A stretch of 15,630 bases of DNA, taken from NCBI GenBank assembly GCA_028692515.1, contig JAQUXG010000007.1:1-15630 (forward strand), written 5' to 3'. The position numbers and the translations under genes were made by a program. The DNA comes from Kiritimatiellales bacterium (GTDB taxonomy: Bacteria; Verrucomicrobiota; Kiritimatiellia; Kiritimatiellales; Tichowtungiaceae). How positions within the stretch are numbered: the first letter of the stretch is position 1; every line of letters starts with the position of its first letter. Under the pieces are notes generated by a model that worked only from the letters and a program-made list of their open reading frames with translations, was not told the DNA's origin and searched no databases. Below, one piece after another: positions 1-8,874 of the stretch.

Positions 1-738
1 GCGTTTGTTCAGCTGATTCAGATTGCCCCGTCGGTCAACAGCGTAACGCAGCTGGCGGATGAAGAAGAGGAGCTGAAGTTTGTTAAAACCTTCCGCAATC
101 TGATCCGCCTGCTTAACGTTCTGCGCACCTTTACCGAGTTTGCCTTCGCCGATCTTTCCATGCCGGAACAGACCTTTGAGGACTACAAGAGCAAGTACCT
201 CGACTTGCACGACAAGGTGAAACTGGCCTGCGAAAAGGAAAAGGTTTCGATTCTTAACGATATCGACTTTGAGCTGGAGCTGATTCACCGCGACGAAATC
301 AATGTGGCCTACATCCTGAAACTGCTGGCCGCATTGAAAGAGTCTCCGGTCGGCGAACATGCCGAGCGCAAAAAATCGATTCTCGACCTTCTAAGCAGCG
401 AGGCCGAGCTGCGCAGCAAGCGGGAGCTGATCGAGCTCTTCATCGAAAAGCATTTGCCGCAGATCGACGACCCCGCCGATATTCCCGAGGCGTTCAATGC
501 ATTTTGGGAAGAGGAGCAGAAAGCCGCGTTCAAGCAGCTGGCGGAAGAAGAAGGCTTGGAATTCGATAAACTCGAAAAACTGGTCGGCGACTATCTGTTC
601 ACCAGCAAACAGCCGCTCCGCAATGATGTGGTTGATGCAATGGTCAACAAGCCTGGATTGAAAAACCGTGCGACAACCGCCGAGCGAATCGTTGACAAAA
701 TTTTCCGGTTTATAGAGACCTTTTTAAACAAGGCCTAA
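1..738 (+). CDS. hsdR: Type I restriction enzyme R subunit, C-terminal fragment (5' end outside window)
   Basis: The reading frame is open from the first base, so this is the 3' end of a larger gene; the ATG at 160 is internal. HsdR is the motor and nuclease subunit of type I restriction-modification complexes: it translocates DNA with a helicase-like ATPase and cleaves it far from the recognition site. About 245 residues are visible, and they match the helical C-terminal domain of EcoR124I-type HsdR, which docks on the HsdM/HsdS methyltransferase core. Recognisable stretches are FRNLIRLLNVLRTFTEF, then YKSKYLDLHDKVK, then DIDFELELIHRDEINVAYIL. The nuclease and helicase motifs would lie upstream of the window. 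The next gene starts 28 bases after the stop, on the same strand. No hsdM or hsdS follows, so they must be upstream or elsewhere. The family call is firm; completeness of the gene cannot be judged. Confidence 0.9.
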   Translation, partial: AFVQLIQIAPSVNSVTQLADEEEELKFVKTFRNLIRLLNVLRTFTEFAFADLSMPEQTFEDYKSKYLDLHDKVKLACEKEKVSILNDIDFELELIHRDEINVAYILKLLAALKESPVGEHAERKKSILDLLSSEAELRSKRELIELFIEKHLPQIDDPADIPEAFNAFWEEEQKAAFKQLAEEEGLEFDKLEKLVGDYLFTSKQPLRNDVVDAMVNKPGLKNRATTAERIVDKIFRFIETFLNKA

Positions 739-766
739 AGGGCGGGATGATTAAAGGAGAATAGAG

Positions 767-2014
767 ATGGCAGTAAGTATTGCCGAACTGATTTTGCTGG
801 GACTTTTGGCGGACTGGGTGTTCCGTAAGCTGCGGTTCCCCGGTCTGGTCGGAATGCTGCTGCTGGGTGTGCTGATCGGTCCGTTTGTGCTGAATGCGCT
901 GGCGCCCGATTTTCTTTCTGCTTCCGCTGACCTGCGTTTGATGGCGCTGATTGTGATTCTGCTGCGTGCCGGATTTGAGCTGAGCCGCGAGGCGCTGGCA
1001 AAGGTCGGTAAGCAAACCATTTTGTTGTCTTTTATTCCCGGCCTGCTGGAAGGCTCGACTATCGCGTGGCTTGGTCCGCGGTTTCTTCCGTTGACCCACC
1101 TGGAGTCGGCACTGCTGGGTTTTATTCTTGCGGCGGTTTCGCCCGCTGTCGTGGTTCCTCTGATGATCCGTTTTATTGAAAAACACCGCGGCGCGAAGAA
1201 AGGGATTCCGACGATGGTGCTGGCCGCGGCTTCGATGGACGACGTGTTTGCAATCACCATTTTTTCGGTGCTGCTGGGGATTTATAGCGGCGAGTCGGTA
1301 CGGATCGGGTCGGCGCTGGCCGGGATTCCGGTTTCGATTATGCTAGGCATTGGTATTGGAGCGCTGGCGGGCTGGATTCTGCTGAAGCTGTTCGAGCGGT
1401 TTAATCCGCGCGCGACCAAGCGGACGTTGATTGTGGTCGGCGTTTCGATTCTGCTGGTGCGCGTACAGCAGCTTCTGGAAGGACACGTTCCGTTCGCCGC
1501 GTTGCTGGCGGTGATGGCGCTCGGTTTTGTGATTCTCGAAAAACGGGAGCATATGGCGCACGAGATTTCGTCCAAGCTCGGAAAAATCTGGATTTTTGCA
1601 TCGATCCTGCTGTTTACGCTGGTCGGTGCGCAGGTGAATCTTCCGGTGGCGTTGGATGCCGGTGCGGCGGGGTTGGCGCTGATTGTCTGCGGGCTGGCTG
1701 CCCGCAGTGCCGGGGTCTGGCTTTGTCTGCTTCGCAGTCCGTTGAACACCAAAGAGCGGTTGTTTGCTATGGTTTCCTACTGGCCGAAGGCGACGGTGCA
1801 GGCGGCGATCGGCGCGGTTCCGCTGGCGGTGATGCTTCAGTTGGGCCGCGATCCGGCTCCGGGAAATATCATTTTGGCGGTGGCGGTGCTGAGCATCCTG
1901 TTTACCGCGCCGCTTGGGGCGTGGCTCATCGCCTGGGCCGGGCCGCGCCTGCTGTCCGATGACGGGTCGGATGAGCATGCGGCGCTGGATGCGGTCAGGG
2001 AAAGTAATACGTAA
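767..2014 (+). CDS. Cation/proton antiporter, NapA/Kef/NhaP-like fold (415 aa)
   Basis: This is a polytopic inner-membrane protein with about 12 hydrophobic segments along its whole length, as in the CPA1/CPA2 monovalent cation:proton antiporters that exchange Na+ or K+ for H+. The ASMDDVFAI stretch (Asp158-Asp159) matches the paired-aspartate ion-binding site in the unwound helix of CPA2 members. The conserved half-site motif YWPKATVQAAIG (residues 338-349) and Arg313 in a late helix also fit the family. There is no C-terminal TrkA-N/RCK domain, so it is not a full Kef channel-type protein; the tail is a short acidic stretch. The ATG at 767 has a good ribosome site (AAAGGAG, 8 bases upstream). 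It follows hsdR by 28 bases and may be read through from it, but no functional link is evident. The fold is secure; ion specificity cannot be read from the sequence. Confidence 0.85.
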   Translation: MAVSIAELILLGLLADWVFRKLRFPGLVGMLLLGVLIGPFVLNALAPDFLSASADLRLMALIVILLRAGFELSREALAKVGKQTILLSFIPGLLEGSTIAWLGPRFLPLTHLESALLGFILAAVSPAVVVPLMIRFIEKHRGAKKGIPTMVLAAASMDDVFAITIFSVLLGIYSGESVRIGSALAGIPVSIMLGIGIGALAGWILLKLFERFNPRATKRTLIVVGVSILLVRVQQLLEGHVPFAALLAVMALGFVILEKREHMAHEISSKLGKIWIFASILLFTLVGAQVNLPVALDAGAAGLALIVCGLAARSAGVWLCLLRSPLNTKERLFAMVSYWPKATVQAAIGAVPLAVMLQLGRDPAPGNIILAVAVLSILFTAPLGAWLIAWAGPRLLSDDGSDEHAALDAVRESNT

Positions 2015-2083
2015 CGAGTAATTCGTAATGGAGAGAATGTTTTTCCGGTTTTTTCCGATTACGTATTACGGATTACTTATTAC
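2004..2083. repeat. Inverted repeat built of 7-base tandem units
   Basis: The left arm (2004-2031) is four consecutive heptamers: GTAATAC, GTAACGA, GTAATTC, GTAATGG. The right arm (2056-2083) is the inverted form, also four heptamers: CGATTAC, GTATTAC, GGATTAC, TTATTAC. The reverse complement of the right arm matches the left arm at about 22 of 28 positions. The loop is 24 bases and holds pyrimidine/T-rich sequence. The left arm covers the last codons and the TAA stop of the antiporter gene, so the end of that protein (SNT) is written by the repeat. It could act as a bidirectional RNA hairpin or terminator, or be a dispersed genomic repeat. The structure is seen directly; the role is inference. 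Confidence 0.75.
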
Positions 2084-2090
2084 GCACGGC

Positions 2091-2118
2091 TTGTATTCGA
2101 CGTCCGTTCTGGAATAAT
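2091..2118 (+). promoter_or_regulatory. Candidate sigma70-type promoter for clpC
   Basis: TTGTAT (2091-2096) and AATAAT (2113-2118) are 16 bases apart, a possible -35/-10 pair. The -10 matches five of six consensus bases and the -35 only three. Transcription would begin near 2125, giving a leader of about 20 bases that still contains the ribosome site AGAGGAG (2134-2140). No CtsR operator-like direct repeat or CIRCE inverted repeat was seen between here and the clpC start. The call rests on spacing and position only. Confidence 0.4.
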
Positions 2119-2144
2119 CACAGTCCAATTTTAAGAGGAGTCCC

Positions 2145-4607
2145 ATGGAAAATTTTACACCGAGAGCACAGCGCGTTTTGCATCTGGCCCGCAAAGAAGC
2201 TGAACAGTTTAATCACAACTATGTCGGCACGGAGCATGTTCTGCTCGGTCTGGTCGCTCTCGGAAGCGGTGTGGCGGTCAGTGCGCTTCAGTCGATGGGC
2301 GTGGATCTGCAGAGCCTGCGCCTTGAAGTGGAGAAGGCTGTCGGCACCGGTGCGGATACGAAGATGAGCGGGAACATTCCGTTCACTCCGCGCGCCAAAA
2401 AAGTTTTGGCGCTGGCGACCAGCGAAGCCCGCTCGCTGAATCACAGCTATGTCGGAACCGAACATATTCTGCTCGGCCTGCTTCGCGAAGGCGAGGGAAT
2501 CGCCGCCCGCGTGCTCGAAAATATGGGCGTGGATCTCGAAGAGGCCCGCGAGGAAATTATGTCGATGCTCGATCCGGATTATGACGGATCCATGGAATCC
2601 GGCGAGGAAGAGGGGCCGGCCTTTGGTGATCCGCAGAAAGCCGCTGACGGCCAGGCGGTTAAAACGCCTGCGTTGAATGCATTCGGCCGCGATCTGACCG
2701 AGATGGCGAAGAAGGGTGAGCTTGATCCGGTGATCGGCCGCCACAACGAAATTGAACGTGTCATTCAGATTCTCTGCCGCCGCACGAAAAACAACCCGGT
2801 ACTGCTCGGCGAAGCCGGGGTCGGTAAGACCGCGATTGCCGAAGGGCTGGCGCAGGCCATTGCGGACGGTACGGTGCCTCAACTTCTGGCGGACAAAAAG
2901 GTGGTTACGCTCGATCTCGCGCTGATGGTGGCGGGTACTAAGTATCGCGGACAGTTTGAAGAGCGTATCAAGGCGGTTATGGATGAAATCCGTAAAACAA
3001 AAAACGTTCTGCTGTTTCTCGATGAAATGCACACGATTGTCGGTGCCGGTTCGGCGGAAGGCACGATGGATGCCGCCAACATCATTAAGCCCGCGCTGTC
3101 GCGCGGCGAGTTGCAGTGTATCGGTGCGACGACGCTGAATGAATACCGCAAGTCGATTGAGAAAGACGCCGCGCTCGAACGCCGTTTCCAGACCGTCATG
3201 GTCAATGAACCGACGCAGGAAGAGACGGTTCAGATTCTCAAAGGTCTGCGTCCGAAGTACGAAGAGCATCATCATTCGAAAATCACAGATGCCGCGCTGG
3301 AAGCCGCCACGAAACTGTCGGCCCGCTATCTGCCGGATCGCTTCCTTCCGGATAAAGCGATTGATCTGATCGACGAGGCGGGCGCGCGCAGTCATATCTC
3401 CAACATGGCTAGACCGCCGGAGTTTCAGGAATTCCGCCAGCGGCTGATGGAGTCGCAGCATAAAAAAGATGTGGCGATCCGCGAACAGAAGTTTGAGGAG
3501 GCCGCTGCGATGCGCGACGCCGAACGCAAGGCCAAAGAAGAGCTCGACGCGGCCATGAAGACATGGGAGTCGGAGCAGAAAGAAAATGTTTCAATCGTCG
3601 ATGAAGAGGAAATCCGCATCATCGTTTCAAAGTGGACCGGTGTGCCGGTCGATAAAATGGGCGAACAGGCACTGGCCAAGTTGCTTCAGATGGAAGCGCA
3701 GATTGAAAAGAGCGTGATCGGACAAAACGAAGCGGTTTCGGCGATTTCGCGCGCGCTGCGCCGCTCGCGCGCCGAGCTGAAAGATCCGCGCCGCCCGATC
3801 GGCTCTTTTGCGTTCCTCGGCCCGACGGGGGTTGGGAAAACGATGCTGGCCAAAGAACTGGCGCGGTTTATGTTCGACGATCCGGATGCCCTGATTCAGA
3901 TCGACATGTCGGAATACATGGAAAAATTCTCCTCGTCGCGTCTGGTCGGTTCGCCGCCCGGTTATGTGGGGCATGATGAAGGTGGACAGCTGACCGAGCG
4001 CGTGCGCCGCCGTCCGTATTCCGTGGTGCTTTTTGACGAGGTGGAAAAGGCCCATCCGGATGTCATGCATATGCTGTTGCAGATTCTGGAAGAAGGACGA
4101 CTGACCGACAGTCTCGGCCGCAGTGTGGATTTCCGCAATACCATCGTCATCATGACGTCCAACGTCGGTGCCAGCCATATCTCTAAAGGCGGGCTGGGCT
4201 TTGCGCCGGATCGTGAAGAAAACGATTATGAGAAGTCGCAAGCTGTCATGATGGCGGCCTGTAAAGAGACCTTTAAGCCGGAACTGGTCAATCGTCTTGA
4301 TGACATCATTGTGTTCCGCCAGCTGAACGAAAAAGATATCGAAGTCATTCTCGGTCTCGAAATCGCCCGCGTGCAGGAGCGTGTCTCCGCGCGGAAGATC
4401 GCGATCGAGCTGTCGGACGAGGCGAAGAATTTGCTTATCAAAAAGGGATTCGACAAAGCCTACGGCGCGCGTCAATTGCGCCGTTCGGTCGAGCGCAATC
4501 TGGAAGATCCGTTGGCGGAGGCGATCCTGCGCGGAGAAGTCGCGAACGACAAGCCGGTTGCCATCGGTGTTGCTGACGAGAAACTGACGTTTGTTCAGGA
4601 GGGATAA
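2145..4607 (+). CDS. clpC: ATP-dependent Clp protease ATP-binding subunit ClpC
   Basis: ClpC is a cytoplasmic Hsp100 AAA+ unfoldase that hands substrates to the ClpP peptidase. The 820 residues are full length for the family and the domains are in order. There are two Clp_N repeats (about 3-65 and 80-142, each with an NHxYVGTEHxLLGL motif). AAA-1 has Walker A GEAGVGKT at 222-229 and Walker B LLFLDE at 289-294. A coiled UVR-type linker lies at about 430-470. AAA-2 has Walker A GPTGVGKT at 559-566 and Walker B VVLFDE at 627-632, followed by the C-terminal D2-small domain. The linker and short middle domain separate it from ClpB. An LGF tripeptide (684-686) in a loop after the sensor-1 region fits the ClpP-docking loop, so it should work with ClpP; clpP is not in the window. 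The start has a strong AGAGGAG site. It stands alone, without the ctsR-mcsA-mcsB partners known in Bacillota. Confidence 0.97.
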   Translation: MENFTPRAQRVLHLARKEAEQFNHNYVGTEHVLLGLVALGSGVAVSALQSMGVDLQSLRLEVEKAVGTGADTKMSGNIPFTPRAKKVLALATSEARSLNHSYVGTEHILLGLLREGEGIAARVLENMGVDLEEAREEIMSMLDPDYDGSMESGEEEGPAFGDPQKAADGQAVKTPALNAFGRDLTEMAKKGELDPVIGRHNEIERVIQILCRRTKNNPVLLGEAGVGKTAIAEGLAQAIADGTVPQLLADKKVVTLDLALMVAGTKYRGQFEERIKAVMDEIRKTKNVLLFLDEMHTIVGAGSAEGTMDAANIIKPALSRGELQCIGATTLNEYRKSIEKDAALERRFQTVMVNEPTQEETVQILKGLRPKYEEHHHSKITDAALEAATKLSARYLPDRFLPDKAIDLIDEAGARSHISNMARPPEFQEFRQRLMESQHKKDVAIREQKFEEAAAMRDAERKAKEELDAAMKTWESEQKENVSIVDEEEIRIIVSKWTGVPVDKMGEQALAKLLQMEAQIEKSVIGQNEAVSAISRALRRSRAELKDPRRPIGSFAFLGPTGVGKTMLAKELARFMFDDPDALIQIDMSEYMEKFSSSRLVGSPPGYVGHDEGGQLTERVRRRPYSVVLFDEVEKAHPDVMHMLLQILEEGRLTDSLGRSVDFRNTIVIMTSNVGASHISKGGLGFAPDREENDYEKSQAVMMAACKETFKPELVNRLDDIIVFRQLNEKDIEVILGLEIARVQERVSARKIAIELSDEAKNLLIKKGFDKAYGARQLRRSVERNLEDPLAEAILRGEVANDKPVAIGVADEKLTFVQEG

Positions 4608-4637
4608 CCCGGTTTTCCAATCTTTGGAAAAGCCGGG
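4608..4637. terminator. Hairpin between convergent clpC and sensor kinase genes
   Basis: CCCGG TTTTCCAA (4608-4620) pairs with TTGGAAAA CCGGG (4624-4637, with a single bulged G at 4632) around a 3-base loop, giving a 13-bp stem that starts directly after the clpC stop codon. No clear T-run follows on either strand, so it is not a textbook intrinsic terminator, but its position between two convergent gene ends suits a bidirectional terminator or mRNA-stabilising hairpin. Its core is one of four copies of the TTCCAA-N3-TTGGAA palindrome in this window. Confidence 0.6.
4615..4629. repeat. TTCCAA-N3-TTGGAA palindrome, copy 1
   Basis: The spacer is TCT. The symmetry extends by two further base pairs to TTTTCCAA/TTGGAAAA. 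This copy forms the apical half of the hairpin after clpC. Confidence 0.75.
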
Positions 4638-4643
4638 ACTTAC

Positions 4644-6551
4644 TTAGGCTTGCTGGGCATAGTGGTTTAAAACGGCAAGCAGTTCTTCACGGTGGATCGG
4701 TTTGGAAAGATAATCGTTCATGCCGGCCTCAATAAACTTTTCCCGGTCACCTTTCATGGCGTGGGCGGTTAATGCAATGATCGGCAGGGTCTGGTTGTGC
4801 TCCCGTATGAAGGCCGTGGCCTGGAGGCCGTCCATGACCGGCATTTGAATGTCCATGAGGATGAGGTCGTATGCCTGACTCTCTTCGGAGGGGGTTGGCA
4901 GGCTGAGTTTTTCGAGCGCGATCTGGCCGTTTTCCGCGACATCAATCTGACAGCCTTCTTTTTCGAGCATCTTTAAGACAACCTTCCGGTTGAGCTGATT
5001 GTCTTCTACCAGCAAAATGCGAAGCGCCCGTGTCAGGGTGTGATCTTCAGATGATGAAGTAGATTTTACAACTCTTGATACCGCCAGCGGGAAGGCAACG
5101 CGAAACGAAAACAAGGCTCCGTGATCCGGCTCGCTAGAGACATTCAGAAGGCCGCCCATCTTCTCGACAATCCGGCGGGAGATGGTGAGACCCAGGCCTG
5201 TACCTCCGTATTTGCGGGTGTGGGATCCGTCTGCCTGTGTGAACTCCTGGAAAATAATGGGCTGTGCTTCTTTAGATATTCCGATCCCGGTGTCCTCAAC
5301 ATTGAATTCCAGCGTACAGGCGATTCCGGTTTTTCCGATACACCGGACGAAAACTTTCACATAGCCTTCGTGGGTGAATTTTAATGCGTTTGCCATGAGG
5401 TTCATGAGGACCTGCCGCAGGCAGCCTTCGTCGGTTCGGACCGCTCTGGGGACATCATCGCCGCAGTCGATATGAAGGGACAGGCCTTTGCTTTTGAAGG
5501 CCGGAGTGAAAAATTTATTTAACTCGCTCAGCATGGATGGAATGCAAACAATTTCGTCTTTCAGCGTGAACTTTCCGATTTCAATGCGGGACAGATCGAG
5601 AATGTCATTGATGAGGGACATTAGATTTTTTGCTGAGGAGGAAATGGTTTGGAGATAGTCGGCCTGCTCCGGCGTCAGGACGGTGTCTTCCATAAGTTGC
5701 GCCATGCCGATGATGCCGTTCATGGGCGTGCGTATTTCATGTGACATATTTGCCAGAAATTCACTTTTGCTCCGGCTGGCATTTTCTGCACGTTCTTTGG
5801 CACGCTTCAGTTCGGCATGCAGATGCTGATCTTCCGCTTGCCGTTCGTCGAGACGTTGAACCATATGGTTGATTCCACGTTCAAGAAGACCCAGCTCATC
5901 CACAGAGTCGATGTGGTTGATGCGCGCACTGTAGTTGCCGCCAGCGACGGCGTGCAGGCAAGAGATGGATTCGGTGATACGCGGCATCGTTAACCGGCGA
6001 ATTAGAAATGCACCCACGAGTGTAGTCAGAAGAACGCAGATCAGTCCGCCGGTAAAGAAAAGGGATGCAATCTCCCTCTTTTTCATGGAGGCCCGTCCGG
6101 TATCGATCTCTTGATATAAAGTTCCCAGATATTTTCCGTCCGTGAACAGCGGGGTCGAAATGATCAGATATTTGCTGCCGTTCTTAAACCGCCGGACGGT
6201 TGCGAGTTCATTTGTCGTGTTAAAATCAACGTCCATGGACGTAAGCATCGTTCCCTCTTTTGCCGGTTCGGTGCAGTAGTGGATGCACCGGTCTGTTCGA
6301 CTTACCGAGGCATAAACAACCCGTTCCCCGATCAAATCCGATAGCGCCTTTTGATCCCGGACAGCGCTGTAGGGGAGCGCCTTCTGGTTTATGAGGCGGC
6401 CGGGAATCCGGGCCTGTGCAAAAAGCTGTTCATCGATTTGCTTCGAAAAAAGCCGCGTGCAGTATATGCCGAGGCTGGAAAAACTGATGGAGGTTATCAC
6501 AAAGATGGCCAGACCCAGCTTGAACGCCAAAGAGTTTAGTTTTTTTTTCAT
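4644..6551 (-). CDS. Hybrid sensor histidine kinase with C-terminal receiver domain (635 aa)
   Basis: An inner-membrane signal transducer that autophosphorylates on His and passes the phosphate to its own receiver. In order: TM1 (about 10-32); a periplasmic sensing region of about 125 residues; TM2 (about 162-185); a HAMP linker (about 186-238) running into a coiled coil; HisKA with the H-box [10 protein letters not shown] (His271); HATPase_c with the N-box around Asn388, DTGIGIS (420-426) and GGTGLGL (449-455); and a receiver with acidic pocket Glu516-Asp517, phospho-acceptor Asp567 in DIQMPVMDG, and Lys617 in SKP. All catalytic residues are present. There is no Hpt or DNA-binding domain, so output must go through another phosphotransfer protein. 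The start lies 2 bases after the stop of the binding-protein gene and has no clear ribosome site, suggesting translational coupling. A run of nine A follows the ATG. The ligand is unknown but probably arrives via the neighbouring binding protein. Confidence 0.93.
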   Translation of the reverse strand: MKKKLNSLAFKLGLAIFVITSISFSSLGIYCTRLFSKQIDEQLFAQARIPGRLINQKALPYSAVRDQKALSDLIGERVVYASVSRTDRCIHYCTEPAKEGTMLTSMDVDFNTTNELATVRRFKNGSKYLIISTPLFTDGKYLGTLYQEIDTGRASMKKREIASLFFTGGLICVLLTTLVGAFLIRRLTMPRITESISCLHAVAGGNYSARINHIDSVDELGLLERGINHMVQRLDERQAEDQHLHAELKRAKERAENASRSKSEFLANMSHEIRTPMNGIIGMAQLMEDTVLTPEQADYLQTISSSAKNLMSLINDILDLSRIEIGKFTLKDEIVCIPSMLSELNKFFTPAFKSKGLSLHIDCGDDVPRAVRTDEGCLRQVLMNLMANALKFTHEGYVKVFVRCIGKTGIACTLEFNVEDTGIGISKEAQPIIFQEFTQADGSHTRKYGGTGLGLTISRRIVEKMGGLLNVSSEPDHGALFSFRVAFPLAVSRVVKSTSSSEDHTLTRALRILLVEDNQLNRKVVLKMLEKEGCQIDVAENGQIALEKLSLPTPSEESQAYDLILMDIQMPVMDGLQATAFIREHNQTLPIIALTAHAMKGDREKFIEAGMNDYLSKPIHREELLAVLNHYAQQA

Positions 6552-6553
6552 AT

Positions 6554-7840
6554 TTACGGTTTTTTTGTAATAATTTGGAAGGCTTCGGCAGCGCTGATTT
6601 CACCGTGCAGAAGAGAAGGAAGGGTCTCAAATGTCCGGTTAATGGCACACGTCTCTTTGAGCGAAAAGACATCCGGACGGAGATTTCTGTTTTTAGCCAG
6701 CTTGCGCTGATATTCGGCAAAATTATCCCGCCCGTACTCGGGATCGTACAGATTCCCTTTCAGGCCGGTAGGATTCTTGGTGTACCGAACCCATTTTTCG
6801 GCGATTTCCGGGCGGCTCCAAAACTGCATTAACTTTACGGCGGCATCCCGGTTCGGGCTGTTTTTCATGACCGCCCAGACGGGGATGAATCCCCCGGCAT
6901 AAAAGGTCTGTTTTTGAAAGCCGGGCATTTGTGCCAGTCGCAGTTTTGGAAGCAACTCGGGGAAATCGGCCTCAATCAGATTATACCGCCACGTCGGATC
7001 AATCAGAAACAGCGCTTTATCTTCCGCTAGCAAGCGCGCCGCATCCTGCCAAGAGGTGTTTTCATATAACAGCGGGTGAAAATTCCCGATGGATTCAAAG
7101 GCATCCAGAACCTGCCTGGTTTTTCCGTCGACATCAGACAGAGGCGAAGAGAGATATAGATTGTAGGCCATTCGGTGAAATGAACCGGACATTTTGAAAT
7201 CGACGAATGCAGAAACCGGAACGTCGGCTGTCCGGTTGTAGTTATCCACCTGTTGCGCATAGTGAAGCAGGTCGTCCACTGTCATTTCTTCTTCGTGAAT
7301 GTTCAGCCCCAGTTTTTTCGCGACGGTTGTGTTATACCAGAGCGCATAGAAAAATCCCTCGATATAGGGGCCGGTAAATACACCGCCGGTTTCCTTGAAG
7401 GCCGCGCCGCCGTCAATCGCTTCCGGTTTTTGTGTTGCTGTAAATCCGGGGACTTCTGAGAAATCAACCAGATGTTTCTGACCCCAATCCGGATCATTCA
7501 GCAGGTTGGCAACACGGTTGTAAATAAACGTGTCCAGCCAAACCACATCCCAGGTAATGTCTCCTGACTGGATCATATCTGCAATAAACCGGGATTCTGT
7601 CTCTATGCTTTTTTCCGGAAGAATATCGTCGGCAAAGGTGAACTGAACCGCTATTTCCTGATTTTCAAAGGTAAAATCGTCCAAAACATCACGAACCAGT
7701 TTTTCACGCGATCCTTCGCCCTTCCAGTGCCCCATCCAGCGGAGTGTTCGGCTGGATGGTACCGTTGGGTTTTCAGCTTGCAGACGGGCCGTCAGGCAGA
7801 AAAAAACGGCCAGAATAGAAAAGAAACAACGCTGATACAT
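6554..7840 (-). CDS. Periplasmic solute-binding protein (ABC family 1-like), likely partner of the hybrid kinase
   Basis: The protein has 428 residues and a Sec signal peptide (hydrophobic core about 6-19, likely cut after LQA at residue 22). Cys15 lies inside the hydrophobic core and not in a lipobox, so a soluble periplasmic protein is more likely than a lipoprotein. The mature part resembles sugar-type (MalE/UgpB-like) extracellular solute-binding proteins. It shows an early beta strand ([23 protein letters not shown]), then [42 protein letters not shown], and a late [30 protein letters not shown] segment typical of the second lobe. No permease or ATPase gene is adjacent. The next gene, 2 bases downstream, is a hybrid histidine kinase, so a sensory rather than transport role is inferred, comparable with the LuxP-LuxQ pair. 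A weak AGAAG site precedes the ATG. Ligand class cannot be read from the sequence. Confidence 0.82.
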   Translation of the reverse strand: MYQRCFFSILAVFFCLTARLQAENPTVPSSRTLRWMGHWKGEGSREKLVRDVLDDFTFENQEIAVQFTFADDILPEKSIETESRFIADMIQSGDITWDVVWLDTFIYNRVANLLNDPDWGQKHLVDFSEVPGFTATQKPEAIDGGAAFKETGGVFTGPYIEGFFYALWYNTTVAKKLGLNIHEEEMTVDDLLHYAQQVDNYNRTADVPVSAFVDFKMSGSFHRMAYNLYLSSPLSDVDGKTRQVLDAFESIGNFHPLLYENTSWQDAARLLAEDKALFLIDPTWRYNLIEADFPELLPKLRLAQMPGFQKQTFYAGGFIPVWAVMKNSPNRDAAVKLMQFWSRPEIAEKWVRYTKNPTGLKGNLYDPEYGRDNFAEYQRKLAKNRNLRPDVFSLKETCAINRTFETLPSLLHGEISAAEAFQIITKKP

Positions 7841-8037
7841 ATGGGGTTCTTCTACGACACTGTCAGGAGAGGATCAAGTCTAATTAGGGTAAATCACCGG
7901 GATTAACAACATTGCAAACACCGGCAGTAAACGAGAAGGCAACCGGGGCGTATTTCTCCTTTGTTTCCGTCGCATCCTTCTGTAAATTCGCCGCTTCCAA
8001 TGATTGGAAAGTTTTCTGGGGGATGGAAAATTTAACT
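7841..8037. promoter_or_regulatory. Divergent intergenic region between the binding-protein/kinase pair and the tyrA operon
   Basis: These 197 bases separate two divergent units and must hold both promoters. Toward tyrA, TTGTTT (7961-7966) and TAAATT (7983-7988), 16 bases apart, are a possible but weak pair; it would start transcription close to the palindrome at 7995-8009. Toward the binding protein, a TTGTTA box with a TAATTA box 17 bases on is weaker still. An ATG at 7912 opens the tyrA frame here, but the peptide up to 8038 does not look like part of the enzyme. No riboswitch, T-box or leader peptide was recognised. Confidence 0.4.
7995..8009. repeat. TTCCAA-N3-TTGGAA palindrome, copy 2
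   Basis: Exact TTCCAA/TTGGAA arms with spacer TGA. It lies 29 bases before the preferred tyrA start, in the untranslated leader or promoter region. Confidence 0.75.
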
Positions 8038-8874
8038 ATGCAAACAATTGCCATACTGGGAACGGGGCTGATGGGCTCTTCGCTGGGGCTCGCGTTGCGC
8101 AAGCGTAATGTGCCTGTGCGTATTCATGTCTATGCCCGCCGCGCCGAAACCCGCGAGGTTGCGGTGAATCTTGGAATTGCAAATGCCGTTTTTGCCGATC
8201 CGGCCAAAGCGGTTCAAGACGCGGATCTGATTGTTTTTTGCGTGCCGGTTCTGACCATTCCGGAACTGGCAAAAGCCTGCTGCACCGGGCTGAAATCCGG
8301 TGCCGTTCTTACCGATGTCGGCAGTACGAAAGCGTGCCTGAACAAACTGATGCCGGATGTATTGGCTGGAACGGGTGCTGAATTTATCGGATCGCACCCG
8401 ATCTGCGGCTCGGAACAGCAGGGCATTGAAGCCGGCTCTTCGGATTTATACGAGAGGGCGGTGACGGTGGTGACTCCGTCGATGCTGTCGAATGAGGCAT
8501 CGCTTGAAAAAGTTTCCAACCTTTGGAAAAACGCCGGATCGTCAGTGGTCGTAATGGATGCCGTCGCTCATGACAAAATTCTTGCGGCAACCAGCCATCT
8601 GCCGCATGTGGTTGCGGCGGCGCTGGCCCTTTCGGCGGGCGATAGCGGTTTGTTTTGCGGAAGCGGATTCCGCGACACCACCCGGATTGCCGACGGCTCG
8701 CCGCAGGTCTGGAGCGATATCGTCCGCACCAATGCCCCGGCGCTGACCGAATCGTTGAAAACGTTTCGCGACCGGTTGGATTCACTTGAAGCACTGATTC
8801 AAGAGGGCGACGGCGAGAAGCTGGCCAACTGGTTTGCCGCCGCCCGTGATAAACGCAAGGAGCTTCTCCGCTGA
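8038..8874 (+). CDS. tyrA: Prephenate (or arogenate) dehydrogenase, TyrA family
   Basis: This cytoplasmic enzyme oxidatively decarboxylates prephenate to 4-hydroxyphenylpyruvate, or arogenate to tyrosine, using NAD(P). The start at 8038 gives 278 residues and puts the dinucleotide-binding fingerprint AILGTGLMGSSLG (Gly8, Gly10, Gly13) right at the N-terminus, as in the family. Starts at 7912 and 8023 would add an unrelated 5-42 residue extension, and the ribosome sites are weak for all three. Other hallmarks are DVGSTK (93-98), GSHPICGSEQQG (118-129, with the catalytic His120), SHLPHVVAAALA (186-197) and GFRDTTRIADGSPQVWSDI (210-228). There is no chorismate mutase or ACT domain. The stop overlaps the aroA start by one base (TGATG), indicating translational coupling in an aromatic amino acid operon. 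Substrate and cofactor preference are not decided. Confidence 0.92.
   Translation: MQTIAILGTGLMGSSLGLALRKRNVPVRIHVYARRAETREVAVNLGIANAVFADPAKAVQDADLIVFCVPVLTIPELAKACCTGLKSGAVLTDVGSTKACLNKLMPDVLAGTGAEFIGSHPICGSEQQGIEAGSSDLYERAVTVVTPSMLSNEASLEKVSNLWKNAGSSVVVMDAVAHDKILAATSHLPHVVAAALALSAGDSGLFCGSGFRDTTRIADGSPQVWSDIVRTNAPALTESLKTFRDRLDSLEALIQEGDGEKLANWFAAARDKRKELLR
8513..8529. repeat. TTCCAA-N3-TTGGAA palindrome, copy 3 (inside tyrA)
   Basis: The arms extend to TTTCCAA/TTGGAAA with spacer CCT. Within tyrA it is read in the frame giving V-S-N-L-W-K. Confidence 0.75.

Noticed and set aside
2118..3461. Long minus-strand open frame (447 codons) opposite clpC
   Set aside because: It mirrors a strongly conserved, full-length ClpC. 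Its translation is rich in Arg, His and Phe with no domain, as expected of an antisense shadow in a GC-skewed codon pattern.
7912..8037. N-terminal extension of TyrA from the ATG at 7912
   Set aside because: The added 42 residues lie before the Rossmann strand, match nothing in the family, and would place the promoter inside the neighbouring gene's leader. The start at 8038 gives the canonical N-terminus.
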